Shown in pieces: positions 30,896 through 40,070 of a DNA stretch of 45,868 nt. The first letter of the stretch is position 1, and every line of letters begins with the position of its first letter. The position numbers were made by a program, and so were the translations under genes. The DNA comes from Gammaproteobacteria bacterium (GTDB lineage Bacteria; Pseudomonadota; Gammaproteobacteria; Steroidobacterales; Foliamicaceae): assembly GCA_028821145.1 (NCBI GenBank), contig JAPPHC010000072.1, positions 1-45,868 of the forward strand, written 5' to 3'. Under the pieces are notes generated by a model. The model was not told where the DNA came from and did not search any database. It saw nothing but the letters and a program-made list of their open reading frames with translations.

Positions 30896-32496
30896 TCGTC
30901 CCCGGAAACCCCGGTCAGCAGATCTGCCGCCTTCTCTCCGATCATGATCGCCGTCGCATTGGTGTTGGCGGCCGGCAGTGTGGGCATGATGGACGCGTCG
31001 GCGACCCAGAGTCCCTCCAGCCCGCGAACGCGCAGGCGATGATCCACCACCGCATCGTCATCATTTCCCATGCGGCATGTTCCCACGGGATGAAACATGG
31101 GAAAGGCTTCCTGGCGGATGTATTTTTCCCAATCGGCATCGGATTCGAGTTCCCGCCCCGGTTCGCGCAGCCCTGAAAAAGAGCCTTTCAGCGCGTCCAT
31201 TCGGACAATGCGCTGGGCGATGCGGCATCCTTCCATCAGCTGCTGCACGTCTTCCCGAGCGCCAAGTAATTCGTGCTCGATTCTCGGCGGAGCGGCTGGA
31301 TCGGCGGAACGCAACAGGACCTGTCCCCTGGAGCCCGGTCGCATTACGCCGACCGCCACCCCGAAGGTCTGTCCGCGGTGAAGCGAAGGCACGTCCTGCG
31401 CGAAGTCGATCGTAAACGGAGACATGATGATCTGAACGTTGGGCGCGGCCAGATCAGCGCGGGTGCGAACGAAGGCCTGCGCATGTCCGACCCCGCTGCT
31501 GATGGGTCCCTCTCCCCGCGCCAGGTACCGGATCGCGTGGATGACATTGCGCAGAGGCCCCATGGCGGCGCCCAGGGATCCGCCCGTAGCGTTGTACGAT
31601 AGCCGCAGGCCCGGATGCTCCTGCAGGTTCGCACCTACGCCGGGCAGTTCGCGCGTGACCGGAATGCCCAGTTCCGCGAGCGCGTGGGCATTGCCTATGC
31701 CCGACAACATCAGCAGCTTCGGAGTTCCGAGCGCGCCCGCGCACAAGACGATCCCGCGGCGCGCTTTGACCTGCCGAATTTGCCGCTTGTACCGGTATCG
31801 AACGGCGCTTGCGCGCTGCCCCTCGACTACGATGTCGGTTGCCCTCGCATGCAACTGAACGCGCAGTGAGGACGGGCGCCCGCGAGTCGGCAGGTAGGCG
31901 CTTGCCGCCGAATGCCGCAACCCCCGTTTTTGCGAGAACTGGACCCGTCCCGCGCCTTCACGGCTCGGGCCGTTGAAATCCGGGTTGGGCGGAATGCCCG
32001 CCTGCTCGCAGGCCGCAAGCCAGGCTTCGGTGAGCGGCGATTCCGCCCGGTTTGACGAAACATGCTGCGGACCGCCTACACCGCGGTCCGGCGCGGCGCC
32101 CGCCTCGTTGTGCTCAAGGCGCCGGAACAGTGGCAGCACGCTCGTATAGTCCCATCCCGGGTTGCCCAGTTCCGCCCAGTGGTCATAGTCCCCGGGATGG
32201 CCCCGCACGAACATCATGCCGTTGATCGCGCTGCCTCCGCCCAGGCATTTGCCGGCCGGCCATTGATCCGGGCGTCCGTTCCGCGATGCGTCGTCCTCCA
32301 CCGGGTACATCCAGTTGAATCGGCGGTTGAAGATCGCCTTGCCGCTGGCCGCGGGCAGCAGCACGTAAGGATGTCGCCCGGAACCGCCGGCCTCGAGGAG
32401 CAGAACCGATCCAGCGCCGCGTTCCGCGAGGCGCGCCGCCAGCGCGCAACCTGCCGAGCCGCCGCCCACGACAATCCAATCCGCCTGCTCGCGCAA
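30892..32496 (-). CDS. GMC-family FAD oxidoreductase (choline/alcohol dehydrogenase-like)
   Basis: This 534-residue flavoenzyme has the N-terminal FAD motif VVGGGSAGCALAARLAERG (from residue 9). GMC signature 1 is in the GGGSAINGMMFVRGHPGDYDHW region and signature 2 near LCAGALGTPKLLMLSGIG. The C-terminal block FHPVGTCRMG and LWVADASIMPTLPAANTNA carries the catalytic His. Its start is a TTG placed immediately after the nitrilase stop codon (TAG-TTG), with GAGGA five bases upstream. That zero-gap junction points to tight translational coupling. Substrates of the family are alcohols, choline or alkanols; here it would oxidise a pathway alcohol to an aldehyde (inference). Confidence 0.93.
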   Translation of the reverse strand: MREQADWIVVGGGSAGCALAARLAERGAGSVLLLEAGGSGRHPYVLLPAASGKAIFNRRFNWMYPVEDDASRNGRPDQWPAGKCLGGGSAINGMMFVRGHPGDYDHWAELGNPGWDYTSVLPLFRRLEHNEAGAAPDRGVGGPQHVSSNRAESPLTEAWLAACEQAGIPPNPDFNGPSREGAGRVQFSQKRGLRHSAASAYLPTRGRPSSLRVQLHARATDIVVEGQRASAVRYRYKRQIRQVKARRGIVLCAGALGTPKLLMLSGIGNAHALAELGIPVTRELPGVGANLQEHPGLRLSYNATGGSLGAAMGPLRNVIHAIRYLARGEGPISSGVGHAQAFVRTRADLAAPNVQIIMSPFTIDFAQDVPSLHRGQTFGVAVGVMRPGSRGQVLLRSADPAAPPRIEHELLGAREDVQQLMEGCRIAQRIVRMDALKGSFSGLREPGRELESDADWEKYIRQEAFPMFHPVGTCRMGNDDDAVVDHRLRVRGLEGLWVADASIMPTLPAANTNATAIMIGEKAADLLTGVSGDE

Positions 32497-33444
32497 CTAG
32501 TCCTCGACGATGTTGCGGCGCGAAGAGCGGTGCCAATGCAATTGAAACACGTCCGGGCGGGCGTAGTGTCCCACGCCGTCCACCAGCCACTTGGCGTCGC
32601 GTATGCCTTCCAGGTCGATCGTGGCGCAGACCAGCGTTTCTTCCTCGAATACCGGTTCCACCACATAAGCGCCGTCGGGCCCGATGATGGAACTGCCTCC
32701 ACGCATCTCCCAACGGGCCGCCGCGCCGCCGGGGTCGGGAATATGCGGGGGCAGGCGGGACTTGCCCATGACCTCGCGGGCCACCACCACGAAGCACGCG
32801 TTCTCATGCGCAAGGTGACGGCAGGACGCATCGATGACGGGATCGAGAAAACGATGCCCCGGCCAGCCCGCGGCGTGCACCTCGACCGAATGGTTGTTGA
32901 GCAGAAAACGCGCCGGCGCCATCTGGTGCTCGAAGCAGATCAGCCCGCTTACCCGCGCTCCCGCCATGTCATGGGCAAGCAGATCCGATCCGTCGCCCCG
33001 TCCGTGAACCAGGCGCTCGGTCGCGGTCGGAACCAGCTTGCGGTGGCTTCCCTGCAGTTCTCCGCGGGCATCGATGAACACCTGCGTGTTGTAGACACTT
33101 CCCGCACCGCTCTCGTTCGCGCCGATGACCAGGGCGACTCCGTGTTCTTTCGCGGCGTCGCACAGGGCGTTGATTTCCGGTCCGGGAATCTTCACCGCGC
33201 TGCGCTGGAAGGCGCGGCGGCAGGCGGCAAATTCCGGAGAACTGATTTGCAGGCTGGCCCAGTACGGATAGCCGCAAAGCCAGGTTTCCGGAAAGACCAG
33301 CAATTGCACGTCTTTCGAGCCCGCATCGGCGATGATTTCCACCGCGCGCCCGGTCGCGCCCGGCAGATCGTGATAGACCGGGGCGAATTGCGCGGCGGCG
33401 ACCTTGAGTTCCCGCCTGGGTTCCGAGCGGTCAGCCGTTGACAT
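32497..33444 (-). CDS. Nitrilase-superfamily carbon-nitrogen hydrolase
   Basis: This 315-residue enzyme has the catalytic triad Glu53 (LLVFPETWLCGYPYW), Lys136 (SHRKLVPTATERL) and Cys170 (GLICFEHQMAP). The RKLVPT..ERLVHGRGDGSDL stretch matches the true nitrilase branch more than amidases. The family converts nitriles to carboxylic acids and ammonia, or hydrolyses amides. It overlaps the AcuI-type gene by 14 bp upstream and abuts the GMC gene downstream, so it is embedded in the operon. The residue after the catalytic Cys is Phe, whereas many nitrilases have Trp. Confidence 0.93.
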   Translation of the reverse strand: MSTADRSEPRRELKVAAAQFAPVYHDLPGATGRAVEIIADAGSKDVQLLVFPETWLCGYPYWASLQISSPEFAACRRAFQRSAVKIPGPEINALCDAAKEHGVALVIGANESGAGSVYNTQVFIDARGELQGSHRKLVPTATERLVHGRGDGSDLLAHDMAGARVSGLICFEHQMAPARFLLNNHSVEVHAAGWPGHRFLDPVIDASCRHLAHENACFVVVAREVMGKSRLPPHIPDPGGAAARWEMRGGSSIIGPDGAYVVEPVFEEETLVCATIDLEGIRDAKWLVDGVGHYARPDVFQLHWHRSSRRNIVED

Positions 33445-34423
33445 CGATCACTACTCGTCCGCTGATCCGCCCGCGAAGGATTTCGTCCGCCAGCTCCGGA
33501 AGATCGGACATCGGCGCCACCCGGTAGATGTCCTTCAATGCCGCGGGATCAATCAGGTCGGCAAGAGCGGCCCAGGCGCGCCGGCGCCGCTCTTGGGAGG
33601 CCATTACGGAATCGATGCCTCTCAGCGTGACGCCGCGCAGGATAAAAGGCATGACCGTGGCCGGGAGACGGAAACCGCCGGCCAGGCCCACCGCCGCGGC
33701 CAGCCCGCCGCGCCGGGTTTGCGCCAGCGCGGTCGCCAGGGTCGTCCCGCCGACGGAATCGATCACCGCGGCCCAGTTCTCGGACTCGAGCGGGCGCGAA
33801 TCCCGCGCCAGCTCCTCCCGCGCGATCGTGTTCGCGGCGCCCAGCGATTCAAGAAACCCTGCTCCGTCGGGCTTTCCCGTAACGCCGGTCACCTGGTAGC
33901 CGAGGCGGGCCAACAGCATCACCGATACCGCGCCCACCCCGCCGGTCGCTCCGGTCACCAGTGCGGGGCCGGAGTCAGGCGTGACGCCGGCGTCTTCAAT
34001 GGCATGAACGCCCAGCATGGCGGTGTAGCCGGCAGTACCCAGCGCCATTGCCTGCTCGGCCGTGAAGGCATCGGGAACCGGCACCAGCCAGTCGCCCCGG
34101 AGGCGCTGCCGCTGCGCGTAGCCGCCCCAGTATTTTTCCGACAGTTCGTAGCCGTTCACCAGCACGCGCTCGCCCGGCTGGAATCGTCCATCGCGGGATT
34201 CGCGCACGACTCCGGCCAGGTCGATGCCGCACACCATGGGCAGCCGCCGGCAAATCCTGCCGCGCCCGCTTACCGCCAGGCCGTCCTTGTAATTGAGGGT
34301 GGAATGGCTGATTTCCACGAGTACGTCCTCGTCGGGAAGATCAGGCAGGGCAAGGGTCTCCAGTTGCCCCTGGACCTTTCCGTCCCGCTCCCGCGCCACT
34401 ATGGCCTGGATGGTGTCGCTCAA
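33431..34423 (-). CDS. MDR-family oxidoreductase, acrylyl-CoA reductase (AcuI/YhdH) type
   Basis: This 330-residue enzyme matches the AcuI/YhdH branch of zinc-free medium-chain reductases: STLNYKDGLAVSGRGRI near residue 41, VCGIDLAGVV, GYTAMLGVHAIEDAG, and the nucleotide motif VTGATGGVGAVSVMLLARLGY. AcuI reduces acryloyl-CoA to propanoyl-CoA with NADPH, for example in DMSP and propionate-type pathways. An adjacent acyl-CoA synthetase gene (59 bp upstream) would supply CoA esters. The product may be a different enoyl-CoA, so the exact substrate is uncertain. Confidence 0.9.
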   Translation of the reverse strand: MSDTIQAIVARERDGKVQGQLETLALPDLPDEDVLVEISHSTLNYKDGLAVSGRGRICRRLPMVCGIDLAGVVRESRDGRFQPGERVLVNGYELSEKYWGGYAQRQRLRGDWLVPVPDAFTAEQAMALGTAGYTAMLGVHAIEDAGVTPDSGPALVTGATGGVGAVSVMLLARLGYQVTGVTGKPDGAGFLESLGAANTIAREELARDSRPLESENWAAVIDSVGGTTLATALAQTRRGGLAAAVGLAGGFRLPATVMPFILRGVTLRGIDSVMASQERRRRAWAALADLIDPAALKDIYRVAPMSDLPELADEILRGRISGRVVIDVNG

Positions 34424-34482
34424 GCTCTTGCTCCCTTGTCAGTCGGCCGCGGCCGCCACGATGCCCCGAATCGGCATGTGAA

Positions 34483-36018
34483 TCAAGCGAGGCGGCGCAA
34501 GTACTCCGCCTTGAGAAGGCGTTTCCTGATTTTGCCGGTGTCCTCGCGTGGCAGTTTCGGGTGAAAGTGGATTTCCCGGGGGACCTTGAATCGCGCCAGC
34601 TTTTGCACGAGAAACTCATGAACGGACTTCGCGTCCGGTGAATCCGCCTTGTCGTCGCGTTGCAGCACCGCAACCAGCCGCTCGCCGAAGTCCGGATCCG
34701 GAACTCCGAACACCGCCGAGTCCCCGATCCCGGGACACGCCGCCAGCGCGGCTTCGATCTCCGCCGGATAGATATTCACGCCGCCGGAAATGACCATGTC
34801 GGTCTTGCGTCCCGTGATATACAGATAGCCGTCGTTCGCCAGGTATCCGAGGTCACCGGTGGCCATGTAATCGCCGCGCCGCATTCGCCGCGTCTCATCG
34901 TCCGCCCGGTGGTAGCTGACGTAGGGCGTGAGACTGCTGCGCACGCAGATCTCCCCGGTCTTTCCCGCCGGCGCCTGCGACCCGTCCGCGGCGGCGATCC
35001 TGAGATCAATGCCTTCCGCCGCCTTTCCCACGCTGCCGGGATGAGCGCGCCACTGCCTGCTGTCGCAGGTCGTCAATATGCCGGTCTCGGTCATTGCGTA
35101 GTAATCGACAAGGACGTCACCCCACCAATCGAGCATCCGCCGCTTCAGCTCCGGCGGGCAGGGCGCCGCTCCGTGGCTGACGTGCCGCAGACTGCCGGGG
35201 TCGAACCGGCTTCGGATGCGCCTCGGCAGCGACAGCAGGCGCGCGAACATCGTCGGCGTCATGTACAGGTGCGTAATCCGGTGGGCGACGACCAGGCGCA
35301 GGAGTTCCTCGGCGTCAAACCGCGGCTGCATCACCAGCAGCCCTCCGGTCCGCAATACCAGGTTCGCGTAGGCATTCGGCGCCGAGTGATAAAGGGGCCC
35401 GGTAACAAGGGCCCTGATCCCTCCGCCGCTGAGCCCCCAGGCGCGCACGCTTCTCCGTGCGACCTCGGCGACGGCCGCGGGGGGCGCCGAAATCCGGGAG
35501 ACGCCCTTGGGATCGCCGGACGTGCCGGAGGTGTAAAACAAGTTGTCGCCCGGTCCGGCCGGCTCATCGGTCCACGGGGGATACCCTCGAATCCAGTCGC
35601 GCCAGAGCGGTATGCCCTCTGGTGGAGCGTTTTCGGGCAGGCCATATGCCTCGCGCAGTTCGGGCGGCGTTGCAACGCACACGGGTTTCAGCAATCCACA
35701 AGCCTCAAGCAGTTCGCTACTCAGCAGGTCCGAATGCGCCACCATCGCGCGCGCGCCGCTGTGATCGAGAATCCGCTTGAGTTCGCCCGCCGTGAGGTGC
35801 CAGTTCAGCGGGACGCTGACGGCATTCAGCAGGGTGGCCGCTCGCATGGCCTCGAAATAGGCGAAATCGTTGCGCATCAGCAGAGCCAGTCGGTCTCCGG
35901 CGCCCAGCCCGAACTCGCGAAGGGCGCCTGCGGCCCGGCGTGCGCGGCGATCGAGTTGCGCGTATGAAATACTGCGTTCCCCGCTGATCAGCGCGGGCGT
36001 CTGATCGTCGGTGGTCAT
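34483..36018 (-). CDS. AMP-binding acyl-CoA synthetase/ligase
   Basis: This 511-residue ANL-family enzyme activates a carboxylic acid to its CoA thioester with ATP. Visible motifs are the P-loop-type LFYTSGTSGDPKGVSR (about 165-180), ADENAT-like YYAMTETGIL, and the hinge-domain TGDLGYLANDGYLYITGRKTDMVISGG. The catalytic Lys is in the C-terminal REDTGKIRKRLL. It overlaps the BBE-type oxidoreductase gene by 4 bp, so both are expressed together. The chain length or ring specificity is not visible. In the cluster it would feed the AcuI-type reductase (inference). Confidence 0.92.
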   Translation of the reverse strand: MTTDDQTPALISGERSISYAQLDRRARRAAGALREFGLGAGDRLALLMRNDFAYFEAMRAATLLNAVSVPLNWHLTAGELKRILDHSGARAMVAHSDLLSSELLEACGLLKPVCVATPPELREAYGLPENAPPEGIPLWRDWIRGYPPWTDEPAGPGDNLFYTSGTSGDPKGVSRISAPPAAVAEVARRSVRAWGLSGGGIRALVTGPLYHSAPNAYANLVLRTGGLLVMQPRFDAEELLRLVVAHRITHLYMTPTMFARLLSLPRRIRSRFDPGSLRHVSHGAAPCPPELKRRMLDWWGDVLVDYYAMTETGILTTCDSRQWRAHPGSVGKAAEGIDLRIAAADGSQAPAGKTGEICVRSSLTPYVSYHRADDETRRMRRGDYMATGDLGYLANDGYLYITGRKTDMVISGGVNIYPAEIEAALAACPGIGDSAVFGVPDPDFGERLVAVLQRDDKADSPDAKSVHEFLVQKLARFKVPREIHFHPKLPREDTGKIRKRLLKAEYLRRLA

Positions 36019-37460
36019 GCGGAAAGAAAGCCGGCGAAACGCCCGTCGGGGTCGCGCTCAGCGCGCAGGTCCGAAAGCCGGCGCCAGGCGCGTGGCGAAA
36101 AGCAGGCCTGAATGCGCGGTTTTCCGCCGCGCACGTCCACCTCATTGATGTAGTGGCCAAGGCTGTGGTCGGTCAGCGCCCGCGAACTTTCCGCCAGCCA
36201 ATCGAGTACGCGCCCGTCCAGGGCCTCATCCTGCCAGGCGGCGTAGCGTCCCATCCACACCGGCGCCATGAGCGAACAGGCAGCGTCTTCGGGCAGTCGC
36301 GGCGGGTTCTTGAAGAGGACCACGCAATGACTGTTGCGCGCCGGGGCGGCAGAAAAGGTCTGCGCCAGCGCGCGCACCGCTGCTTCGGGGGCGTCGCTCC
36401 AGTCGCTATCGACCAGGTATCGCCCATAGCCGAATTGCGTTGCGTAATCGATGCTTCCCAGTTGCAGGCGGTCCATGCTCACTTCACGGTGCGGAATGCT
36501 GAACAGCGCCTCCTGCATCAGCGGATGCCCGCTGAGCGGTGCCAGCGAGTCATGTGCCTCTTTCGTGCTTGCGGCAAAGCACACCGGCCGCAAGACGCAG
36601 ATCCGCTCCGGCGGTTCCGTTCCGGCCGCTGCGCCGGGATCAGCCGCCAACAGCATCATCAGTTCGGTATTCGGCAAACCGTCCGATGCGAGCTGGGCAA
36701 CCAGCGCGGCCACCTCGCCTGCACGATCGAGCGGAAATACATGCACACTCTCGGTTATGACGCCCGGCAAAGGGCCGGTTCGGAGGAAAAACCGGGTCAC
36801 CACGCCCGGAAAGCCGTTTCCGGCGCCCCGCAGGGCCCAGAACAGGTCGGGGTCTTCCGTGCGGCTTACGTGTCGCGCACGGCCATTGGCGTCGACGATG
36901 TCGGCGCCCTCGATCCAGAAACAGGCCATTCCGCCCCATTCGTCGCCATTGACGCCAAAGCCGCCTCCCAGCAGGTAACCGCCCATCGGCACGGTTGCGC
37001 AATGCGCAACGGGGAAGGCGAGTCCCTCCCGGGACAGCGCCAGCGCCAGTTCCCGGCTCCACAATGCGGGCCCCACGGCGACTGTTCCGGTGCGCGCATC
37101 GACCTTGACGTCCGACAGCAGTCCGAGGTCCAGAGTCAACGCATCGTCGCGCAGGGCGGCGCCCCAGAGGTGATGGCCGCCGGATTTCACCGCTACCTGC
37201 AGCCCCCGGCGTCTTGCATGGGCCATTACGTCCGGAACGTCTTCGGCGCGGGAGACGCGAACGATCGCAGCGGGCATTCGATCCGGCTTGCGCGCCTGCC
37301 AGACCATGGCCCGCCGCCAGGTCTCATAGTCGGGCGCTGCCGGCGTGACCAACCGCGCGGTTGCCGGCAGGGTCTCGGGGCGTGCGGCCGCGGGCAGCGC
37401 AAGACCCGCCGAACCCGCCAGTGCGGCGGACAGGAACCGTCGGCGGCTGAGATCGATCAT
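36015..37460 (-). CDS. Tat-exported FAD oxidoreductase, berberine-bridge-enzyme type
   Basis: This 481-residue flavoprotein has a twin-arginine signal (SRRRFLSAALAGSAGLALPA, from residue 5), so it should fold with FAD in the cytoplasm and act in the periplasm. The PCMH FAD domain has VKSGGHHLWGAALRDDALTLD with the His (residue 96 or 97) that often carries covalent flavin. A second conserved block is GGYLLGGGFGVNGDEWG. The C terminus has the BBE signature-like HYINEVDVRGGKPRIQACF. Such enzymes oxidise alcohols, sugars or alkaloids. It is the first gene of the minus-strand run, and a diheme cytochrome c gene diverges on the other side. That cytochrome could accept its electrons. Confidence 0.88.
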   Translation of the reverse strand: MIDLSRRRFLSAALAGSAGLALPAAARPETLPATARLVTPAAPDYETWRRAMVWQARKPDRMPAAIVRVSRAEDVPDVMAHARRRGLQVAVKSGGHHLWGAALRDDALTLDLGLLSDVKVDARTGTVAVGPALWSRELALALSREGLAFPVAHCATVPMGGYLLGGGFGVNGDEWGGMACFWIEGADIVDANGRARHVSRTEDPDLFWALRGAGNGFPGVVTRFFLRTGPLPGVITESVHVFPLDRAGEVAALVAQLASDGLPNTELMMLLAADPGAAAGTEPPERICVLRPVCFAASTKEAHDSLAPLSGHPLMQEALFSIPHREVSMDRLQLGSIDYATQFGYGRYLVDSDWSDAPEAAVRALAQTFSAAPARNSHCVVLFKNPPRLPEDAACSLMAPVWMGRYAAWQDEALDGRVLDWLAESSRALTDHSLGHYINEVDVRGGKPRIQACFSPRAWRRLSDLRAERDPDGRFAGFLSA

Positions 37461-37555
37461 CGGGAAATGCGGTATTCCTGGCGGGCGGTGCGGTTATCCT
37501 ACTGGCGTCTCACGCGAGTGTGTTCCCTTCAAGGGCGATTCCTTCTCCAGCGCGC

Positions 37556-38899
37556 ATGCCACGAAAACCAACCAGCCTATTTTCGCTGATTGCCTACTCC
37601 GGGCCGGCCATTCCGCTGGCCATGCTCGGGTTGCCGCTGATCCTCTACCTGCCGCCCTTCTACGCGGGCGAACTCGGCATGGATCTGGCGGCGGTAGGCG
37701 CGGTATTTGCGGCGGCGAGAATGTGGGACGCAGTCATTGACCCGCTGATCGGCTACTGGTCGGACAGGACCCCGGGACGATTCGGGCGGCGCAAGCCGTG
37801 GCTGCTGGCAGGCGCACCCTTGTGGATGCTGGGCGTCTACGCCCTCCTGAGCCCTCCCGCAGGCGTGAACACTCTCTACCTTTGGTTCGCGGCCTTCGGC
37901 TTCTATGTGGCCTGGACCATGGTGCAGATTCCCTATCAATCCTGGGGTGTCGAGCTGTCCCGAAAGTACGAGGAACGCTCGCGAATAACGGGAATTCGCG
38001 AAACCGGCACTCTGGTGGGCGTGATCCTCGCCACCGCGGCGCCGGTGCTGGTTTTCTCGACACCCAACCCGCCGCTGCGCGAAGTCCTCTGGGTGTTTAC
38101 GGTGGCGCTGCTGGTCCTGATACCGTTGACCGTTCTCATGGCGGCCGTCGTCACTCCGGCGGTGCCGCCGGTCGTCGCCAGGCGCCCGGGGCCGCTGGCT
38201 TCCGTGCGTTTGCTGGCCCGCAACCGGCCGCTGCTGCGCGTTCTGCTTGGTTCGTTCTGTCTGCTGCTGGCGGGCGGTCTGCTCAACTCCGGGTTGCTGT
38301 TTGTGTGGGCCCATGTGCTGGAGCTTTCGACTCTGGATTTCCTCTCTTACGTGCTCGTTCAGTACGGGTGCGCCGTCCTCGGAATGCCGGTCATGGTCTG
38401 GCTGGGCAACCGCATCGGGAGGCACCGCGCCCTCGCCCTCGGAGGCGGCGGGTTTCTGGCCCTGCAACTCGCCTTGCTCGCCATCACTCCCGGGGCGTTC
38501 GAACAGGCCCTGGTCGTGGCTGTGGCCGGCGGTCTCATTACCAGCGTGATCTGGGTCATGCCGCCTGCGCTGGTGGGGGACACGGTGGAATACGGAATGC
38601 TCGCGGGAGGCGGCGACCAGGCGGCGCTGTACATGGCCGCGCTTAACTTCGTTTCGAAAATGGCGTTTGCCGCCGGAGTCGGCATCTCGCTTCCGTTGCT
38701 CGACGTTCTGGGTTTCAACCCGGCCGGCGGCAATACCGCCGACACGCTGTTCGGACTGAAGATGGTGGTGATCGTGCTGCCGGTGGTCCCGGGCCTGCTT
38801 GGCGCGGCAATCCTGTTCAATCACCAGCTGACGGCCAGCGAGCACGCTTCCATCCGCAGGCAGCTTGCCGAGCGCGGGGTGGAAACCGGATCGGTATGA
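37556..38899 (+). CDS. MFS transporter of the GPH (sugar/cation symporter) family
   Basis: This 447-residue inner-membrane protein has about 12 helices and the GPH hallmark YWSDRTPGRFGRRKPWLLAGAP between helices 2 and 3, with a typical second motif PYQSWGVELS. The family (MelB-like) moves glycosides, uronides and other small organics with a cation. I chose the ATG at 37556 because the GTG at 37520 adds only a non-conserved stretch; neither has a strong ribosome site. It diverges from the Tat-exported flavoenzyme gene and overlaps the next gene by 4 bp. It is the only visible inner-membrane importer for the catabolic cluster. Confidence 0.9.
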   Translation: MPRKPTSLFSLIAYSGPAIPLAMLGLPLILYLPPFYAGELGMDLAAVGAVFAAARMWDAVIDPLIGYWSDRTPGRFGRRKPWLLAGAPLWMLGVYALLSPPAGVNTLYLWFAAFGFYVAWTMVQIPYQSWGVELSRKYEERSRITGIRETGTLVGVILATAAPVLVFSTPNPPLREVLWVFTVALLVLIPLTVLMAAVVTPAVPPVVARRPGPLASVRLLARNRPLLRVLLGSFCLLLAGGLLNSGLLFVWAHVLELSTLDFLSYVLVQYGCAVLGMPVMVWLGNRIGRHRALALGGGGFLALQLALLAITPGAFEQALVVAVAGGLITSVIWVMPPALVGDTVEYGMLAGGGDQAALYMAALNFVSKMAFAAGVGISLPLLDVLGFNPAGGNTADTLFGLKMVVIVLPVVPGLLGAAILFNHQLTASEHASIRRQLAERGVETGSV

Positions 38900-39402
38900 G
38901 TGTTTCTCACGCGACGCAACGCCTGAGGTGGATTGCCTTGGGACTTTTCGTCGGCGCTTTCGCGCTCACGCTTTCCTGTGAGAGCCCCGTTCCCGGCGAG
39001 AAACAGTTCCGTGACTGGGTTGAAGAGCGCTACGCGCAACCGTTTCGCGACGGGGAGACCGACCGGTGGGTCGCGGTTTTCGATGAAAATGCGGTCGGCA
39101 TGCACCACACCCTGCCTGCCATGGAAGGCCGCGAAGCCATCCGCAATTTCGGGCGGATGGTGCATGAGAACCTGGTCGTCGAGCAATTTGACCTGACGGT
39201 GAAAGAGGTGCGCGTTTCGAAAACCTGGGCGCTTACCCGTGGGAGTTTTGTCAGCCGCTTTGTTCCCGCCATGGCGGACGCGGGGATCGTTCCGGCAGTG
39301 GAAGCGCCGGCGACAGTCGGGAAGTTCGTGCTTCTGTGGGAATTGCAGGACGACGGCGAATGGCGAGTCATCCTCGACATGGGCAACCTGGATTCCCCGT
39401 GA
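38896..39402 (+). CDS. NTF2-like (SnoaL/DUF4440-type) secreted protein
   Basis: This 168-residue protein starts at a 4-bp overlap with the MFS stop. An N-terminal hydrophobic segment ends in ALTLSCES; the Cys could be a lipidation site, but Thr at -3 is not ideal. The remaining part (FRDWVEERYAQPFRDGETDRWVAVF, then VGMHHTLPAMEGREAIRNFG) looks like an NTF2-like/SnoaL cone fold, a scaffold used in isomerases and ligand-binding proteins. No catalytic residue is certain. It also overlaps the cytochrome c gene by 4 bp (GTGA), so the three form one operon. Confidence 0.75.
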   Translation: MSVSHATQRLRWIALGLFVGAFALTLSCESPVPGEKQFRDWVEERYAQPFRDGETDRWVAVFDENAVGMHHTLPAMEGREAIRNFGRMVHENLVVEQFDLTVKEVRVSKTWALTRGSFVSRFVPAMADAGIVPAVEAPATVGKFVLLWELQDDGEWRVILDMGNLDSP

Positions 39403-40052
39403 AGCAGCGGACTTGCGCGCCGGTTGCCGTTGCGCTGTTGGCCGTGGCGGCGGCCGTCGGGGGCCAGGCGGAGGAGTCGCCCGGGGCCGCGATCTACTAC
39501 GCCTGCGCCACTTGCCACGGGGAGCGCGGAGAAGCGGACGAAGCGCGAATGACGCCGGCTATTGCGGTCTTGCCTGCCTGGTATTCGGCGGCCCAGCTTC
39601 GCGCCTACCGCAACGGCTGGCGCGGCGCGGAATCCGACGATTTCACCGCACGCAAGATGACCCTGTTCGCGGAGGCGCTGGCATCGGACGAGGCGCTGCA
39701 AGCCGTGGCGGAATACGCCGCCGGCCTTGGCGATTCATTGCGCGATTCCGAACCGTCGAACGCCGCGCCATCGCCGTCGGGTCCGCCGGATGCCGTTACG
39801 AAGGCACACTTCGAAGGATGCGCCAGTTGCCACGGGGCAAATGGCGAAGGCATTGAAGAATTGGGCGGTCCGCCCATTGCCGGCCAGCCGGCCTGGTATC
39901 TCAATCGTCAGATGGATGCGTTCTCGAGAGGAACTCGCGGCAGCCATCCCGACGACCGCTTCGGAGGGCAGATGCGTGTCGCTCCCACACCTTCGGACCC
40001 GGACGAATTCGCCGCCCTCATTCGCTATATCGACAGCCTGCCCCGCCCGTAA
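39399..40052 (+). CDS. Periplasmic diheme cytochrome c (c4-like)
   Basis: This 217-residue protein starts at a GTG that overlaps the preceding stop (GTGA), giving a clean signal peptide (KQRTCAPVAVALLAVAAAVGGQA). Two heme-binding motifs, CATCH (residues 36-40) and CASCH (141-145), lie in two similar domains, as in cytochrome c4. The phrases PAIAVLPAWYSAAQLRAYRNG and PPIAGQPAWYLNRQMDAF are the matching inner parts of each domain. It transfers electrons in the periplasm and is a good partner for the divergent Tat-exported flavoenzyme. The stretch before the GTG in the longer ORF (MGIAGRRRMASHP) has no signal-like character. Confidence 0.93.
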   Translation: MKQRTCAPVAVALLAVAAAVGGQAEESPGAAIYYACATCHGERGEADEARMTPAIAVLPAWYSAAQLRAYRNGWRGAESDDFTARKMTLFAEALASDEALQAVAEYAAGLGDSLRDSEPSNAAPSPSGPPDAVTKAHFEGCASCHGANGEGIEELGGPPIAGQPAWYLNRQMDAFSRGTRGSHPDDRFGGQMRVAPTPSDPDEFAALIRYIDSLPRP

Positions 40053-40070
40053 CGGGCGCGCCGGGCGGTG

